A DNA stretch of 64,000 bases from Candidozyma auris (GCF_003013715.1 NC_072818.1:558001-622000); one strand, 5' to 3'. Numbered from the stretch's first letter, positions 30,474-41,123 are shown. Notes: a model not told the origin generated them from the letters alone. A program made the numbers and translations.

Positions 30474-31184
30474 TCAACTTCTCTTTATTGTCTGGGCCTT
30501 AAAAGACTCTATGAATCCAGCGGCGGCTTTCTGCCACCATTTGGTCCTCTCCACACTCGGCTTTAGATGGAACTCACGTAGTTTCAAATCTCTCACAATA
30601 GGTCGAGGACACAGCACATTCGTCTCATTAAGGGCTTCCAGTTTATCATTCTGATTTGTTGTATTGGTATTTGACATCGCTGAGCTAGTAAATGCCGATT
30701 CCAGGGTCACAGAAAATACAATTTCTCCATGAGTCCCGTCATGAGGAACGAACTGTTGCATGGGAAGATCTTTCCAAAGAAAGCGTCGCTTTTTAAAGCT
30801 TTGTTGGCTTGGGACATCCAAAAACAACAGTTCCAGCGACATCTCTCGATATTTGTTTCCAACTCGTCTCTCAAATGAGGTCTTTACATTATGAAGAGAG
30901 CGCTTCCAGAAAGCGCCAACCTTTTGAGAAAGAGGCACCACATCACACTTTTTGGGCCCAACATCGCCAGAGCAGTCATCAAGAAACAGTAAACTGATGA
31001 GGTTCTCCAACTCCTCGCTACTCTGTTGCTGGGTTTCTCTGGAAACATTGAAACCTAAGAAGGGAAGACTCGCCCAATTCAGCAGGCTCAGCTCGACAAG
31101 ACCATTTTCAAAAAGCGTCAGATCAGGCTTCTGCAATGGCGGCCAAGTGGCGCTGGAGACACTCTGATACTTGGACAAGATCAT
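30474..31184 (-). CDS. Hypothetical protein downstream of GLN3, under a five-copy motif array
   Basis: 236 codons from ATG at 31184. The frame is open to an earlier ATG at 31319, but that extension would translate the tandem motif array (a repeated LQPFCSHFAAI peptide), so I place the start at 31184 and the array in the promoter. I recognise no family. The protein has a hydrophobic N-terminal half (LTLFENGLVELSLLNWASLPFLGF), a basic patch (QSFKKRRFLWKDL), an Asn/Thr-rich linker, and a basic aromatic C-terminus (RTKWWQKAAAGFIESFKAQ). No signal peptide or membrane span. The stop of GLN3 is 158 bp upstream. Confidence 0.65.
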   Translation of the reverse strand: MILSKYQSVSSATWPPLQKPDLTLFENGLVELSLLNWASLPFLGFNVSRETQQQSSEELENLISLLFLDDCSGDVGPKKCDVVPLSQKVGAFWKRSLHNVKTSFERRVGNKYREMSLELLFLDVPSQQSFKKRRFLWKDLPMQQFVPHDGTHGEIVFSVTLESAFTSSAMSNTNTTNQNDKLEALNETNVLCPRPIVRDLKLREFHLKPSVERTKWWQKAAAGFIESFKAQTIKRS

Positions 31185-31212
31185 TGATAAAAGGCGGTTT
31201 TGCTGAAAAAGT

Positions 31213-31267
31213 TGGCTGCAAAATGGCTGCAAAATGGCTGCAAAATGGCTGCAAAATGGCTGCAAAA
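31213..31267 (+). repeat. Five perfect 11-bp tandem copies of TGGCTGCAAAA
   Basis: Copies begin at 31213, 31224, 31235, 31246 and 31257 with no mismatch. The 11-bp period is close to one helical turn, so all copies face one side of the DNA. The array occupies one third of the 158-bp gap between GLN3 and the next gene, ending 29 bp before that gene's ATG. Confidence 0.95.
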
Positions 31268-31342
31268 GGTGCATTAGGTGCGGAAAAAAAAAGTCTCTAC
31301 TGCTTGAAGCTATTTTCATTCAGTATTCTCAATACATTTGTC

Positions 31343-33400
31343 CTATATGTCAAATTTTAGCCAGTCCAAATCGCCGTACGGCTGGACTTCGCCATTATTA
31401 TTGTTTTCTCCTTCCATAAGGCCGTGTGTAAGCGTAGAACGGGTGCTGGCCTGTTTGATCTCGTATTTGTTTCCCACATCACCCATATCTGAGTCCATCG
31501 GCACGATATTATCGTCGTCTAGGGGCATCATCCTGTCATCCTCGTCGTTGTGAAGAGAAGTGTAGGTTCTGAAGAAGTCCTCGTCAGCCATGGTGTCGCC
31601 AGTTTTTTCGGGCGAGTCTAGAGCGTTGTGGTTGTCTGACTGAATGGCAGTGAACGGCGTCACATCCAGGGGCACTACAAATGACTGCCTCGATGGGAGA
31701 TGCGTCGTATTGTATGACGAAGGCAGATGCAGATCGCTGTTGCTGTGGGTCTGGTTGCCCAGAGGATTCTCAAAGTAGGTGTTCGAAGAAAAGCCCATGA
31801 CCGGCGTGGACGAGTTGTGACGAACGGCGTTTGCCGCAGAAGGAACAGACCCGCTGTGGCTGCTGAAGTTATTGACGCTGAATGGTGTGGCCGCAGTAGT
31901 AGTTGATGGCGTGAACGTCGGAGGGGATGTTATGGAGAACCCATTATTCGGCGTGCCCACATAAGACGCCTTTCTGTTGAGATTCGTCACCGAGGTTCTT
32001 CTATTAAGCGACGAAGGATGAAACCCACGCTTGACGACGGGCGTACCGGCACTGTTGGTAATTGAATTGTTCATGGAAAGTTGCGAAGAGATCCGGCGGT
32101 CGAAGCCTTCCGACATCAGCTCGTGGATATTGAGGTCCGACTTTTTTCTTTTGAACTGTGAGGTGTAGGAGTAGGGCGACGAGGGATTCATGTTCGACGC
32201 TGCGTGTAGATTCAACAGTGAACCCACAGAGTTGATGTACGACCCAGGAACGGAGCCAGCCGTAGAAGTAGGAGCCGAGCCATTGGCAGAGGGCTTGGGT
32301 AGAATGAGCACATTCTTCGGCCTCTCACCTCCTCCGTACGATCCAGCACCGTACGAGCCAGCCGGAGCGATGTACAGCTGCGATCTGTTGATGGGGATTC
32401 CCGACTCGTCGTTTCTGTATCTGTAGAAATCCAGAGTCGACAGCGTCCTATTAGGGAACGATGATGCAACAGAAGTGGCGTTGGAAATGTTTCGGGCGGT
32501 GTTAGGCGTTCGCCGGGAGTTTCTCTTCTTGATGACATCGGTTTTCAATGACAAGGGACGCATCGTGCCATGAAGTTTCAAGAAGAGCCCGCACGCATTG
32601 CACAAGGTGTTACCCGCTGGGTCTTTACGCCAAAGCGGTGTTTTCTGTGTATGGCAATTTTTGCACTCTGTAGGCTTGTCGCCGGCCTTACCATCACCAT
32701 CCTTTGCATCCTTTGCATCCTTTGCATCCTTTTTGCCTTCTGCTTGTTTGACTTCCTTTTCTTGCTTAAGTGACGTCGTTAGCTTCGACACAGGCGCTGT
32801 GCCCTCCTTTTTTACCACACTCTCTACCAGACTGCTTTCTATGGTCTTGTCTCTGGGCGGGCTCTGGGACGAATACACTTGCACGGTTGAAACGCCTTCT
32901 GACGGCTCTTTTTTGATCCCCAGTGACGCTCTGAAAGTCAACGCATCACCATCGCGGTTTCCCATCGTTGAGAGCCTTCTTTTCCCACTCTCGCTCCCAG
33001 ACTCATGGTAGTTGCTGGGAGAGCCGAAGTCCATCGACAGCGGGGTGATTTCCGACTGAGGCACCGCCCTGCGATGTCCCTCTTTCCCATTGCAAGCATT
33101 TTTCCCATTCGACGTACTTTTCAAATCATCCACCGATAGTGGCAGCAAGAGGTCCAACACCCTCAGGTTCACGTTGACCGATCCTGAAGACGATATGGAC
33201 CCTCTTCTTTCCGGCATTTCTCCGTTGTTGGACGAGGTTGCTTGCAACAGAGATCCTTCTTTGCGCCACCGGCGGTTTTCCACACGGGGCTTGAGTGTCA
33301 AAAGCTGCTTTGCCTGGCCTAGGAGCTCGAGAATGGTGGGGCCCGAGTCCAAAGTCGCTCTCGCTCGAGCTTCGCTGGACAGACTCTGCGGGCTGTCCAT
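31343..33400 (-). CDS. GLN3: GATA transcription factor Gln3-like, nitrogen catabolite regulator
   Basis: 685 codons. Gln3 activates genes for poor nitrogen sources under TOR/Ure2 control. Seen: a single GATA zinc finger at residues 246-270 ([18 protein letters not shown] then [18 protein letters not shown]), followed by the basic [12 protein letters not shown] tail. Ser/Asn-rich regions lie on both sides. The C-terminus, DLDWLKFDI, nearly matches the last residues of S. cerevisiae Gln3 and separates it from Gat1, Gzf3 and Dal80. A Lys-Asp-Ala tripeptide repeat (about 224-234) comes from a nine-base DNA repeat at about 32700-32730. Confidence 0.88.
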   Translation of the reverse strand: MDSPQSLSSEARARATLDSGPTILELLGQAKQLLTLKPRVENRRWRKEGSLLQATSSNNGEMPERRGSISSSGSVNVNLRVLDLLLPLSVDDLKSTSNGKNACNGKEGHRRAVPQSEITPLSMDFGSPSNYHESGSESGKRRLSTMGNRDGDALTFRASLGIKKEPSEGVSTVQVYSSQSPPRDKTIESSLVESVVKKEGTAPVSKLTTSLKQEKEVKQAEGKKDAKDAKDAKDGDGKAGDKPTECKNCHTQKTPLWRKDPAGNTLCNACGLFLKLHGTMRPLSLKTDVIKKRNSRRTPNTARNISNATSVASSFPNRTLSTLDFYRYRNDESGIPINRSQLYIAPAGSYGAGSYGGGERPKNVLILPKPSANGSAPTSTAGSVPGSYINSVGSLLNLHAASNMNPSSPYSYTSQFKRKKSDLNIHELMSEGFDRRISSQLSMNNSITNSAGTPVVKRGFHPSSLNRRTSVTNLNRKASYVGTPNNGFSITSPPTFTPSTTTAATPFSVNNFSSHSGSVPSAANAVRHNSSTPVMGFSSNTYFENPLGNQTHSNSDLHLPSSYNTTHLPSRQSFVVPLDVTPFTAIQSDNHNALDSPEKTGDTMADEDFFRTYTSLHNDEDDRMMPLDDDNIVPMDSDMGDVGNKYEIKQASTRSTLTHGLMEGENNNNGEVQPYGDLDWLKFDI

Positions 33401-34395
33401 AAGGTTGTGAAGTTTATTAACGTAGAGAGTTTGGAATTCTTTTTCTTGTTTCTGCTTTCTATTTGGCGTTGGTTCTTGTTGGAGATGTAGTTGTGATGTC
33501 TTCTCAGGACACTTGTGGAGGAGTCAAGGGGAGGAGCCAAAAAAGATAAAAAGGTTTGACTTTAGTGGCACTTTTTTTTTTTTTATTTTTGTTTTGTTAC
33601 GCTGTGAACTGACTCTGATCGGCCTGAGACCTTGATGGGTATCTTTTATTTAAAGTCTGTGGTTGTTTCTTAATTATTGACTTCCTTCACAGAGGGACCT
33701 CATTTTTTTTTCCCTATGACGCTATATTAGTTTCTTGCATACAAGGGCAACACCCTCCACTCTGGGACAGGCGCCCCCCACACTATAACCAACGGCGGAC
33801 TTCGTCCCGCTAAAACACCATATGTACAAGTCACTTAATGACACTACTATTAGTAGAGCAAGTGAAGATGGATTTGGCTCTTTTGCCGTAGATGAGTCAC
33901 GTGGATGTGACTTTGAGCATCCTCTGCACGCGACAACCGGTCACAATGCCCTCCCCAGGGCTCTATTCAGAGGCCTCGGTCAACCACGGGCCCTAATTCT
34001 CGTGGCCGTGAAATTCATCAATTAGGAGACGCTATTCTTGTGGTGAGAACGTAGTTTGACATGAATCGTCCATTATCAGATGCTCGTAATCAGAAGTCCG
34101 ATCGACTATGCATGACATAACGACCATTGTTCCTTGCGTATGTCATTTTGATACTTCAGACACTCTGATTCAATCCGATGACAAAGTCCACTGGATGAAG
34201 AGTAGTGTGCAAATTGTCGATAAGCAAACAGCAATATAAAAACGAGCGTACAATTTCTGAGTCACTCCCGAGAGCTGTACTAAAAAGCACTCTCTCGTAT
34301 GCCAGTGAGTATACAACGCTGAACAACATCTGAGCTTTCTACGTCTTGAAGCACAACTCGTCATGTGAACTTCCTTGACATGCAAATTTTGATCC
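33401..34395. other. GLN3 promoter region
   Basis: 995 bp. It holds a 13-T run (33572-33584), a second T-rich stretch at about 33702, and a CACGTGG (33898). I found no copy of the recurrent motif here, one of the few large upstream regions without it. Confidence 0.5.
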
Positions 34396-35670
34396 TCAAG
34401 CAACTGCTTCCTCCTGGGGTTGCTCACGTGGATGCTCTTCTTTATGGTGATGGTTCTTTCTTCTTCTATCCCAATAGGTGGTGGTGCTGTTGGACTCAGC
34501 ATGAAGCCTGTATTCGAAAGAGACACCTGCAACACGCTCAGTAGAGCCAGTAGCCACGGTTTCCACACAGTCCGAGCCTTGGAGGATCAAGTCACACTCA
34601 CGGATGACACGCAAAATGGCATCACACATGATTCTGCGGGCCTGTAAAAGCGGCAATGGTTTCTCGTCGTCGCTGCTGCCACCTCTTCTGCGCCCAAAAC
34701 TGGAATTGGAGTTCCACAAACTCACAATGTCTTCGTCTCTACGAATGCTCAATGCTAACCCGGAAATGTCGCTCAAGATTTGCTCCTGGACCTGCTTCAG
34801 GTGCTGCTTGTCTGGGATCAAGGAGCCTGTCAATGTCCTGAGCACCAATCTCTCCCAGATCATTGACGTTCTTTGCCTCACTCTGGCGCTCATCTCGGGA
34901 TCCTTGTCGGGTCCATTACCAGGATGGGACCTGCGACCGAACCTAAATACCCATCTTCCCCCTTTGGCGTTGATGGGGTCCTCCCAAACCGGGTTGATGC
35001 CTGATTTGAATATGAGGAGCTGCGTGCCGTGGTGCAATTCGTACGCTCTTTTGATCTGGCACAAGCTGCTCCACAACTGCTCCACGGATGCTATGCTTTT
35101 CGTTGTCAACATGGAGTTGGACACACAGGCAAACTCGATCTCGTTGGTTGTTTGAAGGTACGAGTCCACCGCAGCAGAGGCCGAGTTTGCCACTTGTTCA
35201 GCCGGTTTCGATGCATTTTCCGCTGCGTTATCTGCTTCCTCCTTACTCGTGTTCTTAGTTCTCAGATGGTGCCACACTGTCCAACAGTATGGCAAGATAT
35301 GGTGATCTTCAGGTACCAAGGCCAAGGCGGCGTTGGCTTCCTTGATCGGGTCTCTTTTAGGCAACTCGATGTTTGCAAGCGCCAGATGCGTGTCTTGATG
35401 GTCTCTGTGGTGACTGTAGCCGTTGCCATGGTTACTATGCTGGTGGTCTGAATTGGAGGAGTTGTTGTTACGATGAGCAGAGCGGTTGTTGTTGTTGGAG
35501 CTGTTCGAGCTGTTATTGGAGCGATGCAGCGAGCGATGGTGGTGGCCTTCTCTTTGAGAGCCGTCTCTATTTCTATACGAGCCCGAATGGCCCAGCTTGG
35601 GCTCTGCGGGCTTATTCTGGTTCATGATCCTGTTGAACAAGGACTCTGCTCTTTTCAAGTTTTCCGACAT
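34396..35670 (-). CDS. eIF4E-family cap-binding protein, 4EHP/eIF4E2-like
   Basis: 424 codons from ATG at 35670; the frame continues upstream but with no ATG. It is an eIF4E fold with long extensions. After a His/Asn/Ser-rich N-terminal region (about 40-110) comes LPYCWTVWHHLRTKN, then VEQLWSSLCQIKRAYELHHG, and GINPVWEDPINAKGGRWVFRFG, which supplies the two cap-stacking Trp positions. DILSDISGLALSIRRDEDIVSLWN-type sequence follows, as in eIF4E. The C-terminus is His/Glu-rich. 4EHP proteins bind the cap without eIF4G and repress mRNAs. S. cerevisiae has only Cdc33. The function as a repressor is inference. Confidence 0.85.
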   Translation of the reverse strand: MSENLKRAESLFNRIMNQNKPAEPKLGHSGSYRNRDGSQREGHHHRSLHRSNNSSNSSNNNNRSAHRNNNSSNSDHQHSNHGNGYSHHRDHQDTHLALANIELPKRDPIKEANAALALVPEDHHILPYCWTVWHHLRTKNTSKEEADNAAENASKPAEQVANSASAAVDSYLQTTNEIEFACVSNSMLTTKSIASVEQLWSSLCQIKRAYELHHGTQLLIFKSGINPVWEDPINAKGGRWVFRFGRRSHPGNGPDKDPEMSARVRQRTSMIWERLVLRTLTGSLIPDKQHLKQVQEQILSDISGLALSIRRDEDIVSLWNSNSSFGRRRGGSSDDEKPLPLLQARRIMCDAILRVIRECDLILQGSDCVETVATGSTERVAGVSFEYRLHAESNSTTTYWDRRRKNHHHKEEHPREQPQEEAVA

Positions 35671-36584
35671 GACGATGACTTTGGGAGGGGATTTGGGGAG
35701 ATGAGAGTTGGCGAGACTAGGAACGGAAGGAAAGGGAACAGACGTTAGAAAAACAGGCTCAACGTGTGCAAATGTGGTCACTGGAGAGATATGAAGGTTA
35801 TGGGAAAAGATTTTCAGTAGTGAAGACAGTGGAACGGGTCGTGCGGCGCACACTTTATCCCAGATAGGTGGAGGTTCGGTGGTAGGAGAGTTTTCGGTAA
35901 ACTAAAAGGTACAGAACCCAGATGAGTAAAATCAAATCTTTTAGAAACTGTTCAAGGTGTTGTTCAGGTTGTTTGGTTCATGGAGGTAGATCTTAGCGAA
36001 GACCGTTTTCGCGGAATCTGTTAGGTTCCGGGGATGAGAATCTGCTGATGACAGAGGAAGGAGAAGGAAATCCCAAAGAAAAGTGAAATATTCCCTCAAA
36101 AAGAACACCTCTATGACAGCTGTATTTTAACGTTATTGAAGTGACAAATTCGGTAGCCAGCTTATTTTCGGTATATTTAAGTGGCCATTTCTCGCGCAAG
36201 TGTTAACAGAACCATGCAGCCTTTATTGTTCTTAGTAGTGGCACTTCAAAGCTCCATCAGTGAAACATTCTAATCTGTACAACTGTAGCTATGTTAAGTT
36301 ACAATGACGTTGTCCGAAATCGAGTGAGGTTGATTTGAGGGGGAACACGTTGAGTACAAGGCCATACTGTTGATTTGTCTATTTTTCGCAGCCATTTCTA
36401 GATGCCTACTACTACACTCGCCTGGAATTATTACACTGGAGTTCACAGGAGCTCCAAACGAACCAAGATAGCATGACATGAACAAGAAGAAGAACAAGAG
36501 AAAGAAGAAAGCTTTATAGTCTGTTGTTCAAACACTAATCGGAAACTGTACAATAAACTTCCCTATATAAGCGAACAGAAGCGC
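35671..36584. other. Promoter region of the 4EHP-like gene
   Basis: 914 bp with one recurrent motif (36384) near the DUG1 end. No further gene seen. Confidence 0.5.
36384..36394 (-). promoter_or_regulatory. Recurrent motif (TTTCGCAGCCA on +)
   Basis: Exact match, 714 bp upstream of the 4EHP-like gene. Confidence 0.55.
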
Positions 36585-38027
36585 TTACTGAGCGTAGTAG
36601 TGCAAGTAGCCACCAAGAGTCTTGCACCCGTTGATGTAGTTGCTGACGTCCAACTTCTCGTTGATGGAGTGGGCGCCATCGTCGCCTCTGCCCATGGGCA
36701 AAAGAAGCACCTGGGTGCCCAACTCCCTCTCGAAAGTCAAGGTGATAGGAATCGAGCCGCCTTCTCTGGTGAAGTCTGGCTTGACGTTCCACACGTGCTC
36801 GGTGGCCTTGGAGGCGGCGGTGAAGGACTCGTTGAAAGGATCAGACTTCCAGTACTCACCGTCGTGGATCAACTCCACCTTCATCTGGTTCTTGGAGTTG
36901 AGCTGCTTGAACACCTTGGTGACATGGGCGAACACCAATTGATCCAATTTGGAAGATTCAATGTCAGGCACCGTTCTGATGGAGAACTTACCCGTAACTT
37001 TAGCAGGGATCACTGTTTTGGCACCAGCGCCAGAGAACGCTCCCTCGATACCGTGGATAGACAAGGATGGGTATCTCCATCTGTGCTTCAAGATATCCTT
37101 CTTGTTGTCGTACAAAGCGGTCTTGGAGCCCGACGCAGCCTGCAACTCATCTACAGAGAAGTCAATGTTGTCGTACAAGGCATCTTCTTCTTTGGTCAAC
37201 TCAGCAACCATGTCGTCAATACCAGGCACGAGAATTTTGCCGTCTGAGGTGACCAACTGCGACAAGACTTGCACCAAATCGGTCATGGGCTCGGCAACTA
37301 CACCTCCGAAAATACCAGAGTGCAAGTCAGCTCCCGGGCCATTGATGGTTACTTGGTAGTAGTTGCATCCTCTCAACCCGTACGTCAACACAGGCTTCAG
37401 GGTGCCCAACCAGTAGTTGTCTGAGATGCACACGGCGTCGACGCCCTTGAAATACTGCTTGGCCTCCTTGGCCACAAGCTCGTCGAGCCCCAAAGAGCCA
37501 GATTCCTCCATACCTTCGAAGCACACGACCAAGTTCACCGGCAATTCCCATCCCAAGGCGTTGTGGGCCTCCACCACATTCAACCAGCCCATCACAGGGC
37601 CCTTATCGTCAGTCGAGCCTCTTCCGTACAAAATGTCGGCCTGCTCATCGTGCTTCAACTCGAAGGGCTCCGAGGACCAGCCATCTTCCAAACCAGCGGG
37701 CTGAACGTCGTAGTGGCCGTACACAAGCACCGTCTTCTTCTTGGGGTCGGTTCCGAGTCTGGCCAACACAATTGGGGGCAACTGCAAGTCTGGGTTCAGC
37801 ACTGGAGGAGGCTGCTTGCCCAAATCCTTGAGCTGGATGTCGGTGAAGCCCAAAGTGGTGAGTTCGTTGACTAGGAAGGCGGCCATTTCCACCACCTTGG
37901 GTCTGAGGGATTCATCGGCGGACACTGAGGGGATGGCGATGGCTTTGCGCAATCTTTCGATGAAGGCAGGCTTCAATTCGTCGATTTTGGCGAAGAATGG
38001 CTCCAAATCAAGTTTTTCAAACGACAT
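36585..38027 (-). CDS. DUG1: Cys-Gly metallodipeptidase Dug1
   Basis: 480 codons (S. cerevisiae Dug1 is 481). An M20-family cytosolic zinc dipeptidase that splits Cys-Gly during glutathione degradation. Seen: VLVYGHYDVQPA with metal-binding His and Asp; YGRGSTDDKGPVMGWL with the bridging Asp; CFEGMEESGSLGLDELV with catalytic and metal Glu; SDNYWLGTLKPVLTYGLRG; and DLHSGIFGGVVAEP. The C-terminal MGRGDDGAHSINEKLDVSNY supplies the last His ligand. High similarity over the full length. Confidence 0.96.
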   Translation of the reverse strand: MSFEKLDLEPFFAKIDELKPAFIERLRKAIAIPSVSADESLRPKVVEMAAFLVNELTTLGFTDIQLKDLGKQPPPVLNPDLQLPPIVLARLGTDPKKKTVLVYGHYDVQPAGLEDGWSSEPFELKHDEQADILYGRGSTDDKGPVMGWLNVVEAHNALGWELPVNLVVCFEGMEESGSLGLDELVAKEAKQYFKGVDAVCISDNYWLGTLKPVLTYGLRGCNYYQVTINGPGADLHSGIFGGVVAEPMTDLVQVLSQLVTSDGKILVPGIDDMVAELTKEEDALYDNIDFSVDELQAASGSKTALYDNKKDILKHRWRYPSLSIHGIEGAFSGAGAKTVIPAKVTGKFSIRTVPDIESSKLDQLVFAHVTKVFKQLNSKNQMKVELIHDGEYWKSDPFNESFTAASKATEHVWNVKPDFTREGGSIPITLTFERELGTQVLLLPMGRGDDGAHSINEKLDVSNYINGCKTLGGYLHYYAQ

Positions 38028-38480
38028 GGTAAAATTATACTGAGGTTGGTAGGGAAGTGGAGCTTAGAATTTTCATCAGAGCCGTACGACTCTGGGGTAA
38101 CTGTGCAGGCTACACTGTAGAAGTGGAAGAGGGGGTTACGAAGTGACAAAAAGATAGGCACGGGGAAAACATTTCACGATACAGAAAATGAACTTTGGTG
38201 GGAAGCTCAACTCCAGTTTTCGTTATTTTCACGTAAACTTCCTCAATTGTGTGTCTCTTTGATACTACTGGTGAGGGCAGACATATGGTGACGGTCTCTA
38301 GACTCCGAGAACTACAAGCCACACAGAGGCTCCCCATTAGTAATTGGCCAATTCACCTGTACTATTTTGTCCTTACGAAGCTTTATTCAATTTTGAACTT
38401 GAATCGCCTACTTTTCAGATTATGGCCGGGTTTTGTCCACTTTCGCTCCCATGACTGTGCCACCCTAACTCGTGTCAAAA

Positions 38481-38491
38481 TGGCTGCGAAT
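38481..38491 (+). promoter_or_regulatory. Recurrent motif TGGCTGCGAAT
   Basis: Exact core match, 454 bp upstream of DUG1, antisense to it. Confidence 0.6.
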
Positions 38492-39352
38492 TTTGCCGTA
38501 TGTGGCTTGAGGAGCTCTAGCATCTAACGAAATAAGGACATGGGAGTGAATAATGTGTAGGGAAGTCACGAGACTGGACCCTTATTGGCTTCTTCCAGGC
38601 CAAGTTAGAAAAGTGGCTGCCTTCAATGGCTGACACGGCGATTGGCTTCCGAAGCCGCAGCACAAGACTACAGCTTATGGTAGTCCACAGCGGAAGTCAA
38701 ACAAGAGTCGTTGACTTGCCAAAGTCGGATGTTTTGTTATATGTTCACCTAAAGCGAATTGGGTTCCATTTTTGAGTAGATTCTGTGGAAGCGAATGGTG
38801 AAAGGGCCTCAGATTGGGCATTGTAGCAGAGGATACGACGTGGATCCCTATTACACTCTACACAATTTACTGTGATCATATCAGTTCTCTGTTACTGGTC
38901 CTGCTTGGTTAAGGTTGAGAGCCTCTTGATAAGACAAAAGGGAGAATACTGTGGCGTTTGTACCTTTCGCTACGTATGATTAACCAGAAACATACTTTAC
39001 TAGTGAGCTCCATAAGAAACCTGAAAATTTGTTTTCTAATTTGACTTCTGCTTGACTGTAGTCGCTGGCAAATTAGTTAGAAGAAGCTCTCAAACAAGGA
39101 TTGGCAAACCCGCTTCATCGAATCTTTCACACTGTCCAAAAATCACCATCATTTCACTGCGTCTCACTTAAACCTCAGAGTTCCCACAGTGACCTCTCAG
39201 TTTCCCGAGTTCCGTCCAAAGATAAACCTAGCCGATAGTGATCTATGTGGATCGATTCGTAGAGTCTGTCATCCCAAACAGCTCCATGTCACAATATTTA
39301 TACGGCCTTTAAGTTTTCTCTTCCTTGTACATATGTCCATTCTCGATGCCTG

Positions 39353-39363
39353 TTTCGCAGCCA
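39353..39363 (-). promoter_or_regulatory. Recurrent motif (TTTCGCAGCCA on +)
   Basis: Exact match, 138 bp upstream of the Kre29-like gene. Confidence 0.6.
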
Positions 39364-39500
39364 TTCGCAGTATCATACAATTTGCACTCTTCTTCACAAC
39401 CTCAATACTCTTAGCATCAGATACAACCCCGAACGGTGTGGCTCAATCCATATACGTCAGCAAAACCGCTTAAATCCATGAAATTACCACTACTGACTCG

Positions 39501-41093
39501 ATGAGTGACAGCGACGAGATCCTGAGTGGGACTGATGAGGATGACATTCTCCAGGCAATACAACAAAAGCCCAAACTGAAGAAACCCAGAGATTCTGTTT
39601 CAGGTAATGCTGCTAGTTCTGCTGTGAAATCTACACCAAAGCCACTTCTAGATCTGGACGATGAAATTTTAATCCCTACGGTGTTTTTGACCCAGGGCGC
39701 TAAGAACGCCAACCTCCTACAAAAAGCCAATACCATATCCAAACACATTGAGGAAGAGCGAGAGAAGGCTAGACAACAAAGGGAAGAGATTGATGGACTA
39801 AAGAGAGAGATCTTGGCTGAAATCAACGACAATGGCTCCACAATGCAATACACTTCTAAATCAGCCCATGCATTCGTGGAATTGTACCTCAAGAGCCATT
39901 TTAGTAACCACTATTCGCTACGAGAGCACCGACATTTTTACTTCTTTGGAGATGTGTACAAGGTTGTTTTGGGAAAAGTGCCAGAGAAAGAGAAGTCTTT
40001 GATTGAGACGTTGTTGTTTCTTGAAGAGGGAACGCTTCATGCTTACAACCAGGCATTGTTGCTGAAAGGAGTTAGTGCTGAACACATTGCTTTTTGGTTT
40101 ATTGAAAACTGCTTTGATGAAGCGGTATTGGTGAAAGTTTTGCGGTTCTTACAGCAGTACAGTTGCCTTGGGTCAATGCTGCTGTGTTTGAGTGAGTCGC
40201 TTGAGAAAGTCAGCGGCACAAAAATCAGCTTTCTGATGCCTTTGAAAATTAGACACTTCAACAATAACGTGTACTTGTCCATTCTACGAGCGGCGATGCT
40301 ATTTGCCGTATACCCCGCCACACAGAACAGAGAAACATACATCCTCAGTTTTATATTGGCATCTTCTGATTTTTATGCGAATAAGCACCACAGAGAAACA
40401 CTACGGGAACATATTGTGAGACCGGTGTTTAAAAAAATCATATCCTTTTCCGAGGATGTATCTGCTGAGTTCCAACTACTGTGGCTGCAAATCAAGACTC
40501 ATCTCTACGGGAAAGATCCTGATGACAACAAACAAAAGTACTACGAACTCATTTACAACTTCCTTACTCATCTTCATGAAGTCGTCGGGTCAGAAGAGAG
40601 TAAGCATCTAGAGGTAGTTCTTCTGCTTGTCAAGGACTTTCTCCATGATACCTTTGACGATGGCGCAGTAGCCTCGCTGGAAAGTAACAGAGAACCGCCA
40701 TCCATTTCCGGTCCTTCCATAACTGTCGAAGACCTCTCAAGTGTTCTATTTGATTCGCTTCCTCGGTCCACTTCCATCCGAAACTCAACCACGGCAAACT
40801 CCATTTATAAGTATGTCTTCAAAGCCAGACTTTGCACCAAGCTTCTTACTGGCTTGCTTTATGGAAATGGAGAAAAAAAGCCCTTCTTAAGACTTCACGG
40901 CTCGCTCCATACTGTCAAGGACGCTCTCCAGCATGACATGAGTCAGTGGCTATACGTGAACAACGATGTTTCGTATAAACGAGACGTTTCAACGGCTCTT
41001 AGCGAAGCTTACCACATAATTGACCACTTCAGCAATGTTTTGAATAAAAACCTTCCCCTCATCCAAAATGACATGTTCTATGAGGATCTGTGA
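39501..41093 (+). CDS. Uncharacterised helical protein, possibly Kre29/Nse6-like
   Basis: 530 codons from ATG at 39501. The N-terminus is acidic and Ser-rich (MSDSDEILSGTDEDDILQA), then basic/proline (KLKKPRDSVSG). A short coiled coil follows (ISKHIEEEREKARQQREEID), then a long helical region (about 115-410) rich in Leu and aromatic residues, and a linker before a C-terminal helical block. This order resembles Kre29, a Smc5/6 loading subunit equivalent to fission yeast Nse6, but there is no diagnostic motif and the assignment is a guess. It is divergent from DUG1 and tandem with PHM8/SDT1. Confidence 0.85.
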   Translation: MSDSDEILSGTDEDDILQAIQQKPKLKKPRDSVSGNAASSAVKSTPKPLLDLDDEILIPTVFLTQGAKNANLLQKANTISKHIEEEREKARQQREEIDGLKREILAEINDNGSTMQYTSKSAHAFVELYLKSHFSNHYSLREHRHFYFFGDVYKVVLGKVPEKEKSLIETLLFLEEGTLHAYNQALLLKGVSAEHIAFWFIENCFDEAVLVKVLRFLQQYSCLGSMLLCLSESLEKVSGTKISFLMPLKIRHFNNNVYLSILRAAMLFAVYPATQNRETYILSFILASSDFYANKHHRETLREHIVRPVFKKIISFSEDVSAEFQLLWLQIKTHLYGKDPDDNKQKYYELIYNFLTHLHEVVGSEESKHLEVVLLLVKDFLHDTFDDGAVASLESNREPPSISGPSITVEDLSSVLFDSLPRSTSIRNSTTANSIYKYVFKARLCTKLLTGLLYGNGEKKPFLRLHGSLHTVKDALQHDMSQWLYVNNDVSYKRDVSTALSEAYHIIDHFSNVLNKNLPLIQNDMFYEDL

Positions 41094-41107
41094 AAAGACA
41101 CTAAGAC

Positions 41108-41118
41108 TGGCTGCAAAA
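41108..41118 (+). promoter_or_regulatory. Recurrent motif TGGCTGCAAAA
   Basis: Exact match in the 116-bp gap before PHM8/SDT1, six bases from a Pho4-type site. Confidence 0.6.
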
Positions 41119-41123
41119 TACCG

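Larger units (their letters stand above)
38028..39500. other. Divergent promoter region DUG1 / Kre29-like gene
   Basis: 1.47 kb with two recurrent motifs, one near each gene (38481 and 39353). A minus-strand stretch at about 39040-39085 has CTAAC then CAG and a short open run, but no plausible partner exon was found. No gene called. Confidence 0.5.

Noticed and set aside
31185..31319. 45-codon N-terminal extension of the gene at 30474-31184
   Set aside because: It would encode the tandem motif array as a repeated peptide; a promoter array with the start at 31184 is simpler.
40484..40494. TGGCTGCAAAT inside the Kre29-like coding region (and TTTGCAGCC at 28886 in the Zn-cluster gene)
   Set aside because: Within coding sequence and at about the frequency expected by chance, so not counted as regulatory sites.
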